Positions 54,132-63,846 of a stretch of 64,000 bases of DNA are shown piece after piece (the first letter of the stretch is position 1; each line of letters starts with the position of its first letter). The notes beneath the pieces were generated by a model. It did no database searches, was not told the DNA's origin, and saw nothing but the letters and a program-made list of their open reading frames with translations. The translations under genes were made by a program, and so were the position numbers. Source of the DNA: DASYPQ01 sp041488095 (GTDB lineage: Bacteria; Planctomycetota; UBA1135; GCA-002686595); contig JBGPOP010000007.1 of assembly GCA_041488095.1 (NCBI GenBank), forward strand, positions 71,898 to 135,897, read 5' to 3'.

Positions 54132-55916
54132 ATGATCACGGCTCGCAGCGGATGGCTGGCTTCAGCGACGATTTTGCTTCTGTGCGCCTCGGCCCGAGCG
54201 CAGACGACCACGCGCGTAAGCGTGGGCCCGGCCGGAGTGCAGGCCCTCGCCGCGAGCAGCGATCCCTCGATCTCCTCCTCCGGCCGCTACGTCGTCTTCA
54301 CGAGCGCCGCCGCCAACCTCGTCACCGGAGACACCAACGCCGCCTCCGACGTCTTCGTCCGCGACCGGCCGCTCGGCACGACCGAGCGCGCCAGCGTCGG
54401 TCTCGGCGGCCTGCAGGCCAACGCCGCGAGCCGCCTGCCGGCGATCTCGGCCGACGGACGGTACGTGGCCTTCGCGAGCACCGCGACCAACCTCGTGACG
54501 GGCGACACGAACGCATTCGAGGACACCTTCGTGCGCGACCGCCAGAGCGGCACCACCGAGCGCGTCAGCGTCGATTCCTCCCGAGCGCAGGGCAACAACG
54601 CCAGCTCCCCGACCCGGCCCGACATCTCGGCCGACGGGCGCTACGTGGCCTTCGCGAGCCTCGCCAGCAACCTCGTGACCGGCGACACGAACGCCTTCGC
54701 CGACGTCTTCGTGCGCGACCGCCAGAGCGGCACCACCGAGCGCGTCAGCGTCGACTCCGTCGGAGCGGAGGGCAACGGTCCGAGCGATTTCCCTTCGATC
54801 TCGGCCGACGGACGCTACGTGGCGTTCCGCAGCGGCGCGAGCAACCTCGTGCCCGGGGACACGAACCTCTGGACCGACATCTTCGTTCACGATCGCCAGA
54901 CCGGGACCACCGTGCGCGCCAGCGTCGATTCGTCCGGGGTTCAGGGCAACAACTCGAGCGACGCTCCTTCGATCTCGGCCGACGGACGCTACGTGGCCTT
55001 CCTGAGCGAGTCGACCAACCTCGTCCCGGGAGACACGAACGGATACCAGGACATCTTCGTGCGCGACCTGCAGAGCGCGACCACCGAGCGCGCCAGCGTC
55101 GACTCCACCGGGGTGGAGGCCGACTTCGTCAGCCTCGCGCCGAGGATCTCGGCCGACGGTCGCCACGTGGCGTTCACGAGCTACTCGGACAGCCTCGTGC
55201 CCGGGGACACGAACGGTTCCTCCGACATCTTCGTGCGCGACCTCCAGACCGGGACCACCGAGCGCGCCAGCGTCGACACGGCCGGGGCGGAGGCCAACAA
55301 CGCCAGCTCCTCCTCTTCGATCTCGTCCGATGGACACTACGTGGCCTTCGTGAGCTCGGCCACCAACCTCGTCTCGGGGGACACGAACGGCTTCGCCGAC
55401 GTGTTCGTGCGCGATCGGGAGGCCACGTTCACCCCCTTCTGCTTCGGCGACGGGACCGGTGCCGCCTGCCCCTGCGGCAACAGCGGCCTTGCGGGAAGAG
55501 GCTGCCAGAACTCCGCCTCGACCGGCGGCGCCCACCTCGTCGCGGGCGGAGCGCCGAGCCTCTCGGCCGACACGCTGCAGTTCACGTCCTCCGGCGAGCT
55601 GCCGGTGTCGCTGTCGATCTTCCTGCAGGGCAGCGCCTCCATCGCGGCGGTGCACTACGGCGACGGCTTGCGCTGCACGGGCGGCCTGCTCAAGCGGCTG
55701 CGCGCGGAGAACGCCGTCGGCGGCATCACGGTGTACCCCGACGGGAGCGAGACGCCGGTCCACACGCGCTCGGCCGCCTTGGGAGACACGATCCAGCCCG
55801 GCTTCACGCGCTACTACCAGGTGTACTACCGCGACGCGAACGCCGCCTTCTGCCCGAGCCCGACGGGCAGCACGTTCAACGTGTCGAACGGGATGACCGT
55901 CGTGTGGGCGCCGTAG
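54132..55916 (+). CDS. exported seven-repeat TolB-like propeller with FCFGDG C-terminal domain (paralogue)
   Basis: This 594-residue paralogue of the 50713 product has the same layout: a signal peptide (MITARSGWLASATILLLCASARAQ), seven repeats (SADGRYVAFASTATNLVTG type; ASVDSTGVEAD type) and a C-terminal domain from FCFGDGTGAACPC to FNVSNGMTVVWAP with the same six cysteines. Third codon positions are almost all G or C, unlike the 50713 copy. ATG 54132 is preceded by AGGAGA. It lies divergent from the fucosidase-like gene, so the pair brackets that enzyme. Function unknown. Confidence 0.87.
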   Translation: MITARSGWLASATILLLCASARAQTTTRVSVGPAGVQALAASSDPSISSSGRYVVFTSAAANLVTGDTNAASDVFVRDRPLGTTERASVGLGGLQANAASRLPAISADGRYVAFASTATNLVTGDTNAFEDTFVRDRQSGTTERVSVDSSRAQGNNASSPTRPDISADGRYVAFASLASNLVTGDTNAFADVFVRDRQSGTTERVSVDSVGAEGNGPSDFPSISADGRYVAFRSGASNLVPGDTNLWTDIFVHDRQTGTTVRASVDSSGVQGNNSSDAPSISADGRYVAFLSESTNLVPGDTNGYQDIFVRDLQSATTERASVDSTGVEADFVSLAPRISADGRHVAFTSYSDSLVPGDTNGSSDIFVRDLQTGTTERASVDTAGAEANNASSSSSISSDGHYVAFVSSATNLVSGDTNGFADVFVRDREATFTPFCFGDGTGAACPCGNSGLAGRGCQNSASTGGAHLVAGGAPSLSADTLQFTSSGELPVSLSIFLQGSASIAAVHYGDGLRCTGGLLKRLRAENAVGGITVYPDGSETPVHTRSAALGDTIQPGFTRYYQVYYRDANAAFCPSPTGSTFNVSNGMTVVWAP

Positions 55917-55948
55917 GCGCGCACGGCTCGGAGTGATGTCCGGGCGCC

Positions 55949-58585
55949 TCAGCGCCCGATCTCCCGCACCGCCAGCGCCTTGACTTCGACCACCGAGCCC
56001 TCGTGGTGCTGCTCGAGGGCGATGCGGCCCGAGGCGAAGCGGCGGTCCCGGTCGAGGTAGTCGGCGATCGGGATGCCATTGATGAAGGTCCGGATCCGCG
56101 TGCCGTCGCGCTCCTCCCGGCAGCTCACGCGGTAGTCGAACCAGGTGTCCGGCGCGACCAGGTGCACCTTGACCGGCGCGAGGTCGCGCAGGCTTCCGGT
56201 GTGCTGCTCGTCGGGGTAGCTCGAGTTGACCTCGGCCTCGTAGCCCGCGCAGCCGACCTCGCGGCCCGCGCTCGCGCCGCCCTCGGACGGCGAGGCACGC
56301 AAGAAGAGCCCCGAGTTCCCGCCGTCGGACACCTTCATGCGCGCCGCGACCTCGAAGTCGCGGAAGTCGGAGCGCGCGGTCGCGAGGTAGCCCCTCTTGC
56401 CCGAGCCGATCAGGACGCCGTCCTCGACCTTCCAGGTCCCCTCCCCGCTCTCCGTCCAGCCCTCGAGCCCCTCGCCGTCGAACAGCGGGACGAACCCGCT
56501 CTCCTCCACGGGTGCGTCCGTCGGGCGGACCTTGATCCCGCCGAGCGCGATCCGCCCGCGGTCGCCACGGAACCGCAGCGGGCCGCGCGCGACCTCGCCC
56601 TCGTAGCCGCCCTCGGTCGGGCCCGGAACATCGAGGCTCTCGTGCAAGAGGATGTCGTCCACGAGCACCTTCTCGAAGCGCGCGTCCTCGGTCTTCTTCC
56701 CCTGGGCATCGAAGCGCGGCGCGCGGAACACGAGGTCGAGGTCGTGCCACTGCCCCGGCCCCTTGAACGACTCGAGCGCCGGCGCCTCGCCCAGGAAGCC
56801 TGCACCCGGAGGGATCGCCCCGCACGACGCATCGGCCGAGAACCTCACCTCGTAGCGGCCCATCAGCATCACGCCCCCGCCTCCCCCGTTCGGCATCATG
56901 AACTCGGCGTGCAGCTTCACGTCGCCGAACTCCGGCTTGCTGACGAAGTCGGAGATCTTCTCGCCCGCCTTTCCGTCGTTCACGAGCGCGCCGTCGCCTT
57001 CCTTGGTCGCGAGCTTCGTCGGATCCTGCGGATCGACCTCCGCGTCGACGAGCGACCAGCCCTGCGAATTCCACATCCCGAACGCGTCCGTGTAGCACAG
57101 GCGCAGCCAGCCCTCGTCCCCGTTCTCGCGCGCCGGCGGCGGGGGCACGAGGCGCGCGATCGGCGTCGTGCAGAGCGGTCCCTCCGGGAGCTGGTTGATC
57201 GTGTAGTCGAACTCGTCGTGGAGCAGCGGCTCGCCGTCCTCCGAGCGCACCTCCGGGAGGACCACGCGCGCGATCTCGCCGGCGCGCAGCCCGCGGACCT
57301 GGACGTAGAGGCGCGTGCGATCCTCCGACGCCCCCACGGCCGAGACTTCGAGCTTCTCGTTCCCCCGTTCGGGCGAGCCGTACTCCCACCACCAATCGTA
57401 GTGGTACAGCATCACGTCGACGGCCGGTCGGATCGAGGCCGTCGAGAGCGGCTTCGTGAACGTCACGTCGAAGCCGTCCTGCCGCAGATGGACCTCGCGC
57501 ATCTCGAACGGCGTCTTCCCCGTCCAGCGGATCCGCGCGATCCCGGCCGCGGGCGCGAGCCCTCCCCAGCCGCGGTTCGTCAGGCCCGCGAAGAGCGTCT
57601 TCCCGTCGGGCCCGAACAGCACCCGCACCGCCGAGCCGACGCGGCGGCGGAAGAGGAAGCACGCGCCCTGGTACTCGCCGCGCACCTTCTCGAGCTGTGC
57701 GCGCAGCACCATGCCGTTCGTCAGCTCGGCCACGAAGAACTGGTGCGCGAAGGGCCCGAAGCCGCCGCGCGTCGTGTCCGCGACGAGGTTCCCCGCCGAC
57801 CGCGACCACTTGTAGGGCAGCCAGATCGCAGCCGGCTCGCGCTCGCGCTCGGGCGGGATCGTGTCGCTCGGGGTCGTCTTCGTGCCCAGGTACTCGGGCG
57901 TCCACGCGAGCGCAGCCGGGTGCCCGTAGAAGCGCCCGGGCTTCACGTGGTAGATCGGGCACGTCGGCATCCAGTCGCCCTGGTTGTCGGTCTCGAGGAG
58001 CTCGCCGTCCTCGGTCAGACCGAGGCCGCAGGGGCTGCGGAAGCCGCACGCGAAGGGCTCGAGCGCGCCGCTCTCCGAGATCCTCATGATCCAGCCGCGC
58101 CAGGGCGCCGTCGAACGACCGTGCCACCACTTCGGATCGCCGAAGCTCACGTTGAGCGAGATGTAGAAGTTCTTCTTCGCGTCGACCGGCAGCCCGAAGG
58201 CGAACTCGTGGTAGTGCCCGGAGACGCCCCAGCCGTTGCAGAGCGTGTCGATGCGGTCGCAGCGCCCGTCGCCGTCGACATCCGTGAGGCGCGAGAGCTC
58301 CGAGCGCTGCAGCACGTGGATCGCGCCGTCGACGACCGCGAGGCCGAGGCCTTCCTGCAGCCCTTCGGCGAAGAGGCTGAAGCGCGCGTCCGCGGGATCC
58401 TCGGCCAGGGGGTTCTCGACGATCCACACCTGCCCGCGGCGCGTGCTGACCGCGAGACGTCCGTCCGGGAGGAAGTCCATCCCGCCGACCTCGAGCACGG
58501 ATCCCTGCGGCGGCGTCAGCCAGTCGACGCGGTAGGAATCGGCTTCCTGGGGATCGCCGAGCAGCGCCAGGGCCAGCGCGATCAC
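55949..58585 (-). CDS. exported propeller protein with two DUF1080 (3-keto-disaccharide hydrolase-like) domains
   Basis: The 878-residue protein starts with a short hydrophobic leader (VIALALALLGD). Residues 20-400 resemble the sugar-dehydrogenase-like propellers of planctomycete membrane-bound dehydrogenases (GGMDFLPDGRLAVSTRRG, FRSPCGLGLTEDGELLETDNQGDW). Two jelly-roll DUF1080 modules follow: a partial first one near 555-690 (LHAEFMMPNGGGGGVMLMGRYEVR) and a full second one from FVPLFDGEGLEGW to the end. DUF1080 members include 3-keto-disaccharide hydrolases. GTG at 58585 overlaps the upstream cytochrome c stop. Sugar oxidation or cleavage is likely. Confidence 0.85.
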   Translation of the reverse strand: MIALALALLGDPQEADSYRVDWLTPPQGSVLEVGGMDFLPDGRLAVSTRRGQVWIVENPLAEDPADARFSLFAEGLQEGLGLAVVDGAIHVLQRSELSRLTDVDGDGRCDRIDTLCNGWGVSGHYHEFAFGLPVDAKKNFYISLNVSFGDPKWWHGRSTAPWRGWIMRISESGALEPFACGFRSPCGLGLTEDGELLETDNQGDWMPTCPIYHVKPGRFYGHPAALAWTPEYLGTKTTPSDTIPPEREREPAAIWLPYKWSRSAGNLVADTTRGGFGPFAHQFFVAELTNGMVLRAQLEKVRGEYQGACFLFRRRVGSAVRVLFGPDGKTLFAGLTNRGWGGLAPAAGIARIRWTGKTPFEMREVHLRQDGFDVTFTKPLSTASIRPAVDVMLYHYDWWWEYGSPERGNEKLEVSAVGASEDRTRLYVQVRGLRAGEIARVVLPEVRSEDGEPLLHDEFDYTINQLPEGPLCTTPIARLVPPPPARENGDEGWLRLCYTDAFGMWNSQGWSLVDAEVDPQDPTKLATKEGDGALVNDGKAGEKISDFVSKPEFGDVKLHAEFMMPNGGGGGVMLMGRYEVRFSADASCGAIPPGAGFLGEAPALESFKGPGQWHDLDLVFRAPRFDAQGKKTEDARFEKVLVDDILLHESLDVPGPTEGGYEGEVARGPLRFRGDRGRIALGGIKVRPTDAPVEESGFVPLFDGEGLEGWTESGEGTWKVEDGVLIGSGKRGYLATARSDFRDFEVAARMKVSDGGNSGLFLRASPSEGGASAGREVGCAGYEAEVNSSYPDEQHTGSLRDLAPVKVHLVAPDTWFDYRVSCREERDGTRIRTFINGIPIADYLDRDRRFASGRIALEQHHEGSVVEVKALAVREIGR

Positions 58586-59670
58586 GGTTTCACCTCGGAG
58601 AGCCAGCGCTCCTCGATCTCGGGGCTCCAGCGCGGGAGGAGCAGGACCTGGATCTCGAGCGAGCGCTTCCCCTCCGGGTCGAGGTCCAGCGGGACGAGCA
58701 CGGCGCCGCCGGCCACCGACAGCATCTCCCCGCGGCGCAATCCGCGCACCGAGAGGGCCTCGAAGCTCCCGTCCTCGCGCCGTCGCACGGTCCAGGTGAA
58801 GCTCGATGCGACCCAGGCGGGGCCCGGCTCGGCCGCGCGAAGCACGAATCTCCCTTTTCCCTCGATGGAGAAGTCCCGCGCGAAGCCCGACCCCGCCCCC
58901 GAGGTGCAGCCGCGGACGGACTCTTCCACGCTCGCGACGGAGTTGGACGCGTCCTCGCCGAACAAGCGGTAGCGAAGTCCCGCGCGCGCGCCCTCGATGA
59001 ACGTGCCCGCGAGGCGCGCCGCGAGCGCCGATCCGTCCGGGCGCGCGAACGGCGCCAACGGATCGCCGCGGCCGGAGAGATGGATCGGGACGCCGAGCGG
59101 AAGGAGCGCGTCTCCGCCGCGCCCGCGCCAGTCGCGCCGGTCGGCGAAGGCGCCCTGCCGGACGGCGAGCAGCCGCACGTCGTCGGTGCGGTACTCGAAC
59201 GAGAGCCCGTCGACCGTGCCGATCAGGAGACCGCGCGGCCGCTCGGGCAGGTCCGGGCCCACCGGCGGCAGCTTCCCGCGGAGGATGACGGGCCGGTCCC
59301 GCACGGCGAGCAGGCTCTCGGCGACGGTCGCGGTGACGACCGGCGGCCCGAGCGAGAGGACGTACTCGGCCAGCGCCTTCCGCTCGGCCTCCGAGAGGAC
59401 CGACGGCGCCGCGGGCATCGGCGTGCCGGGGATTCCGTGGGTGATCGTGCGCGTGAGCGCCTCGGACGTGTTGCCGTAGGAGAAGCCGCCGTCCTTGAAG
59501 CTGCGCGCCGGCCGGTCGAGCGTCGCCGTGCCCTGGCCGTCGCCGCTCTCGCCGTGGCAGCTCGCGCAGTGCTGGAGGAAGAGGGCGCGCGCGTCCTGGG
59601 CGGGAGCGCGGCCAGGAACGATCCCGGCGACGATCAGCACGAGGAAACGGCGGGTGATCCGGGCGCGCAT
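58582..59670 (-). CDS. exported monoheme cytochrome c
   Basis: This 362-residue protein has a signal peptide (MRARITRRFLVLIVAGIVPGRAPAQ cut near AQD), then a class I cytochrome c domain: CASCH at 35-39, with a likely distal ligand Met85 in GTPMPA and a final helix EAERKALAEYVLSLG. The ~240-residue C-terminal extension is beta-rich with no other heme motif. GTGA coupling to the propeller/DUF1080 gene suggests it takes electrons from that protein. It is divergent from the toroid lipoprotein over 104 bp. Confidence 0.88.
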   Translation of the reverse strand: MRARITRRFLVLIVAGIVPGRAPAQDARALFLQHCASCHGESGDGQGTATLDRPARSFKDGGFSYGNTSEALTRTITHGIPGTPMPAAPSVLSEAERKALAEYVLSLGPPVVTATVAESLLAVRDRPVILRGKLPPVGPDLPERPRGLLIGTVDGLSFEYRTDDVRLLAVRQGAFADRRDWRGRGGDALLPLGVPIHLSGRGDPLAPFARPDGSALAARLAGTFIEGARAGLRYRLFGEDASNSVASVEESVRGCTSGAGSGFARDFSIEGKGRFVLRAAEPGPAWVASSFTWTVRRREDGSFEALSVRGLRRGEMLSVAGGAVLVPLDLDPEGKRSLEIQVLLLPRWSPEIEERWLSEVKP

Positions 59671-59774
59671 GAGCCGCAGAGCTTAGACGCCCGGCGCGAG
59701 AGGCGAAACAGGCCCGGCCCTCGCGGAGGAAGGCGGGGCGCTCGAGCGGCCTCCGTGCTAGTCTCCTCGCGCGC

Positions 59775-62186
59775 ATGCTCGGCTTGCTCGTGGGCCCGGC
59801 TCTCGCCTCGCTCCTCGCCTGCGTCCAGGACAAGCTCGAGGAGCGCGTGCTCGTCGCCGGGCAGCGCTACCAGAACGTCGTGTTCCAGGGCTCGCCCTGG
59901 CAGCCGGGCCGCGGATGGATCGAGGGGAGCGGCAAGGGCAACGCGATGTTCGCGGACCTCAAGCTCGGCCCGGGCGACTTCTCGATCCGGATCAAGCTCG
60001 CGATCGTCAAGCGCGAGGCGACGCAGGCGGCGCTCCAGCTCGGCGAGAGCCTGTTCGTGCTCGACGGCGAGAAGGGCGCGATGTCGGCGAGCGGACCGCT
60101 CTTCGGAGGCAAGACGACGGTTTTTCCCGAGGCCGGCAGGAGGATCACAGCCGGGACGCCCTTCGATCTCGAGGCGAGACGCGGAGGCGAGCGGCTCGCT
60201 TTTCTTGTCGACGGCCAGGTCGTCCACGAGGCCGAGGTCGGCAGCGGGGCGATCGGGCGCTTCGGGCTCGCGCCGGAGAACGCGCGCATCCAGGTGGTCC
60301 GCTTCACCGTCGCGGGCAACCTCGAGCCGGCTCCGCGCGAGGCTCCGCCGCCGGACTTCCAGCCCGCGATCGACGCCGCGATCGAGCGCGGGATCGCCAC
60401 CCTGCTCTCGCGCCAGCTCCGCGACGGCTCGTGGCAGAACGTCTCGACCAGCTTCCCGGGCGGGCAGACGGCGCTGTGCGCCTACGCGCTCTTGCGCTCC
60501 GGCCTCGCTCCGGCCCATCCGTCCGTCGCGCGCGCGCTCGAGGTCCTCTCGCGCACGCCGGCGAGCGAGACCTACTCGGCCGGCCTGATGCTGATGGCCT
60601 TCGAGGCGACCGCCGATCCCGCCTGGCGCGACAAGATGCGCGCGCTGCTCAAGGAGCTTCTCGCGTGGGAGAGCGCCGGGAGCTGGAGCTACGCGCCGGC
60701 GGTGCGTCCGGGCGCGATCTACGACGACGCCCTTCCCCGGACGGACCTCTCGAACACGCAGTACGCCGTGCTCGGCCTGCGCGCGGCGCAGCACGCCGGG
60801 CTCGAGGTGTCCGACGAGGCCTGGTCGCGCGCGCTCGAGGCGACGCTCGCGCTGCAGGAAGCCCCGATCGAGGTCGAAGCGCCCCGCAAGGACGGCAGGA
60901 CCGGCACCGCGAAGACGCCGATCGCGGGCTTCCGCTACCGCCCCGACCGCGGCATCAGCGGGTCGATGACCGCCGCCGGCGTGGCGATCGTGAGCATCTG
61001 TCGCACGGCGCTCGGCAAGCGCATCAAGGCGCAGACCGCGCTCGAGGCCGCGCGCGCGCTGCAGCTCGGGACGGCGTGGCTCGACCACCGCTTCAACCTC
61101 GAGCAGAACTTCGGCGACAGCGAGGCCCAGAACCACTACTACTATCTCTACGGCCTCGAGCGCGTCGGCACGCTGCTCGGCATCGAGAAGTTCGGGGAGC
61201 ACGCGTGGTACCTCGAGGGCGCGCGGTGGCTGCTGAAGAACCAGGGGGAGGATGGGACCTGGGCCGTGCGTGGCTACGGACCGAGCGCATGGCGCGAGGT
61301 GGTCGAGGAGACCGACACGTGCTTCGGGATGCTGTTCCTCCGACGAGCCTCACGGCTGACCGTGCGAACGGGCGAGCCCGGGCTGCGCGAGGAGCCCGAG
61401 CGCGATCCGAAGGCGCCGGTGACGTTGCGCGCGACGGGCCGGACGGAGGTCGCGCTGTGGATCCGCGGGTTCGGCGACGCGGTGCTCGCGCGCGAGGGCG
61501 GGGTGCGGATCGCCGCGGTGGAGTACCTCGCGGGAGGGGCGGTGATCGAGCGGGTCGAGGGCGATCCGTCGAAGGCGTGGAGCGCGGAGGATTACCTCGT
61601 GCGGCACACGTTCGAGCAGCCCGGGAGCTACGCCGTCCGCGCGCGGGTGAAGCTCGTTGCGCCGGTGGCGACGATCGAGTCGAAGCCCGTGGAGGTCGTC
61701 TCGGACGGGACGCTCGAGCCGTGGATGAAGCTCGCCGCGCAGGCGCGCGACCGGAACCTCCTGCTCGCCCAGGCGATCAGCGCGAGCGCGAGCAGCGTCA
61801 ACGTCCCGGAGCAGAAGCCGGAGAAGGTTTGCGACGGGCTCGAGGCGACGCTGTGGGTGTGCAAGGAGGACGACTCCGAGCCGACGCTCGTGCTGGAGTG
61901 GCTGAAGCCGATCAAGGCCGATCTTCTGGTGCTGAACGGCGCGTGCAGCCGGCGCGCGGACCTCGGGAAGTACGACCGGATCCGTCGCGTGAGCGTGCGG
62001 CTGAACCGGGAGAAGGAGTCGTTCTCGGCGGAGATGGGGAAGGACGAGATCGAGCCGACGGTCGTGCCGCTGCCGAAGGGGGCTCAGGTGCGCAGGCTCG
62101 AGATCAAGGTCACCGAGCGCGACCCGGGCGGAGCGTGGAAGGGGCACTGCGGGTTCACGGAGGTCGCGTTGGAACGGAAGCCGTGA
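59775..62186 (+). CDS. exported terpenoid-cyclase-like toroid protein
   Basis: This 803-residue protein begins MLGLLVGPALASLLACVQ, a lipobox-type signal. Residues 35-190 resemble a concanavalin/LamG-like sandwich. From 195 to 545 there is an (alpha/alpha)6 toroid like squalene cyclase or prenyltransferase beta subunits (LSRQLRDGSWQNVSTSFPGGQTALCAYALL, WLLKNQGEDGTWAV). The rest is beta-rich, with an FN3/PKD-like and then a discoidin-like region. The acidic cyclase DxDD motif is not seen, so hopene synthesis is unlikely. The extended -10 TGCTAGTCT (TAGTCT at 59759-59764) lies 16 bp before the ATG. Related toroid proteins are common in planctomycetes, with unknown roles. Confidence 0.8.
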   Translation: MLGLLVGPALASLLACVQDKLEERVLVAGQRYQNVVFQGSPWQPGRGWIEGSGKGNAMFADLKLGPGDFSIRIKLAIVKREATQAALQLGESLFVLDGEKGAMSASGPLFGGKTTVFPEAGRRITAGTPFDLEARRGGERLAFLVDGQVVHEAEVGSGAIGRFGLAPENARIQVVRFTVAGNLEPAPREAPPPDFQPAIDAAIERGIATLLSRQLRDGSWQNVSTSFPGGQTALCAYALLRSGLAPAHPSVARALEVLSRTPASETYSAGLMLMAFEATADPAWRDKMRALLKELLAWESAGSWSYAPAVRPGAIYDDALPRTDLSNTQYAVLGLRAAQHAGLEVSDEAWSRALEATLALQEAPIEVEAPRKDGRTGTAKTPIAGFRYRPDRGISGSMTAAGVAIVSICRTALGKRIKAQTALEAARALQLGTAWLDHRFNLEQNFGDSEAQNHYYYLYGLERVGTLLGIEKFGEHAWYLEGARWLLKNQGEDGTWAVRGYGPSAWREVVEETDTCFGMLFLRRASRLTVRTGEPGLREEPERDPKAPVTLRATGRTEVALWIRGFGDAVLAREGGVRIAAVEYLAGGAVIERVEGDPSKAWSAEDYLVRHTFEQPGSYAVRARVKLVAPVATIESKPVEVVSDGTLEPWMKLAAQARDRNLLLAQAISASASSVNVPEQKPEKVCDGLEATLWVCKEDDSEPTLVLEWLKPIKADLLVLNGACSRRADLGKYDRIRRVSVRLNREKESFSAEMGKDEIEPTVVPLPKGAQVRRLEIKVTERDPGGAWKGHCGFTEVALERKP

Positions 62187-62202
62187 AGCGTCCAAATGGC
62201 TT

Positions 62203-63846
62203 CTAGTGCCAGACGATGATCATGCCGTTCGTGGAGTTGAACGTGTTGCCGGAGGGCGTCGGGCAGAAGCTCGGATCAGGATCGCGGTAGTAGGTCTGGT
62301 AGTAGCGAATCGTCCCTGGGAGGATCGAATCGCCGAGAGCGGCAGAGCGGGTGTGGACGGATGAGTCGGCAACGTCGGGGGCGCTGACCGCTCCACCGCT
62401 CGCGTTTTTCACGTAGAGGCGCTTCAGGCTGCCGCCTGCGCAGCGCAGGCCGTCGCCGAAGTTGGCCGAGGTGGAGACGAAGGCATTGCCTTGGAAGAAG
62501 ATCGTGAGCGAGCTGGGGAGCTCGTCGGTGGCGTGGAAGACGAGCGTGTCGTTGCCGAGCGCCGGGTTGCCAGTGGATCGAAGAAGCGCTCCGAGGCTGT
62601 TCGTGCTCGAGTTCTTGCAGCCGCGTAGAGAGTTGCCGGTGTTGGAGCAGGGGCAGGCGGCGACGGTGCCGTCGCCAAAGCAGAAGGAGTTCACGTTGCC
62701 GGCGCAGCCGTGCCACTCGGCGACGTGAATTGAGGGAATAGCGCCCGCCTGTGTCAGGTTACCGCCCGCGTACAGATCCGGGGCGCTATCCTGACCGTCG
62801 TTGTGCACGGCCAGGGCATACACCCAGCTATTCAGTCCGGCACCCAAAGCCGACCACCGTGTGCCATCCCAGCGGGCGATGTGACGCGCGGTCATTCCAC
62901 CGATGGTGAAGATGCTACCGGCAGCGTACAGTCCAGGGCCAGTGCCATCGTCGAAGACGCAGAGCGCTTCTGCGGCACCGTTCGGTCCGTTCCCCACGGA
63001 TGACCAACTCGTCCCATTCCACTTGGCGATACCGAACGTAGGGATGCCGCCAGCGTGTCCGCCACCAGGACCTGCGTACAGGGCTGGCCCGGTGCCATCG
63101 TCGAACACCACGAGAGCGTCAATTTCGTTCTCGGTCCCCGATCCGAGCGCTGACCAAGAAGTCCCGTCCCACTTCGCAATGTAGTTGGCTGAAACGCTTC
63201 CGGCAGTCGTGAATTGTCCTCCCGCGTAGAGAGCCCTCCCGTTGCCGTCATTGTAGACAGCCAGAGCCCGTACCACGGGACCGTATGTGCCTCCACCGCC
63301 CATCCCGCTGCCGAGCGACGACCAGGTCGTCCCATCCCACTTTGCGATCGACGTAGAGGTTGCTGTCCCTCCTGCAGTCACGAAGCTGCCGCCCACGAAC
63401 AAGGCCGGGCCACTGCCGTCGTCGTAGACAGCAAAGGCGAGTGCTCCATGACCAAGACCCCACAGCCCAACTCCGACATTGGCCCACGACGATCCATTCC
63501 ACCTCGCGATGCCCGGTGCAAGCGTGCCCCCCGCGTTCAAGAATACGCCACCTACGAACAGGGCAGGACCGCTCCCGTCATCCCACGAGGCCAATGCGGT
63601 GACTGCATCGTCTGTGCCGGAGCCAAGAGGTGTCCAGGCCGTCCCATTCCATTTCACGATGTTCGGATTGAAACCTCCACCTACGAAGAGCGCAGGACCG
63701 CTCCCGTCGTCGTGACTGAGCAGGGCAAGCACTTGGCCGCCGGGTCCCGTCTGGGAGAATTGTGTGCTCCAGTTCAGACACTGAGCCAGCGCGAGAGCAG
63801 GGTGAAAAGCAACCGCAAACACGACAGCAAGGAAGAGCCGCCTCAT
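62203..63846 (-). CDS. exported seven-repeat kelch-like protein with FCFGDG C-terminal domain
   Basis: This 547-residue protein has a signal peptide (MRRLFLAVVFAVAFHPALALAQ) and seven repeats of about 50 residues with the pattern DDGSGPALFVGGxF...AGG...IAKWDGTxWSxLGSG, probably propeller blades. Its last ~150 residues (FCFGDGTVAACPCSN to FNSTNGMIIVWH) are the domain shared with the 50713 and 54132 products, with the same six cysteines. ATG 63846 is chosen over upstream ATGs because a perfect AAGGAGGT precedes it. The codons are less G+C-biased than those of adjacent genes. It is convergent with the toroid gene (16 bp gap). Confidence 0.87.
   Translation of the reverse strand: MRRLFLAVVFAVAFHPALALAQCLNWSTQFSQTGPGGQVLALLSHDDGSGPALFVGGGFNPNIVKWNGTAWTPLGSGTDDAVTALASWDDGSGPALFVGGVFLNAGGTLAPGIARWNGSSWANVGVGLWGLGHGALAFAVYDDGSGPALFVGGSFVTAGGTATSTSIAKWDGTTWSSLGSGMGGGGTYGPVVRALAVYNDGNGRALYAGGQFTTAGSVSANYIAKWDGTSWSALGSGTENEIDALVVFDDGTGPALYAGPGGGHAGGIPTFGIAKWNGTSWSSVGNGPNGAAEALCVFDDGTGPGLYAAGSIFTIGGMTARHIARWDGTRWSALGAGLNSWVYALAVHNDGQDSAPDLYAGGNLTQAGAIPSIHVAEWHGCAGNVNSFCFGDGTVAACPCSNTGNSLRGCKNSSTNSLGALLRSTGNPALGNDTLVFHATDELPSSLTIFFQGNAFVSTSANFGDGLRCAGGSLKRLYVKNASGGAVSAPDVADSSVHTRSAALGDSILPGTIRYYQTYYRDPDPSFCPTPSGNTFNSTNGMIIVWH

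Noticed and set aside
54162..58427. Open frame of about 1,400 codons spanning the propeller gene and the DUF1080 region
   Set aside because: Arg/Gly/Ala-rich shadow; both real genes in the region have signal peptides and family motifs in other frames.
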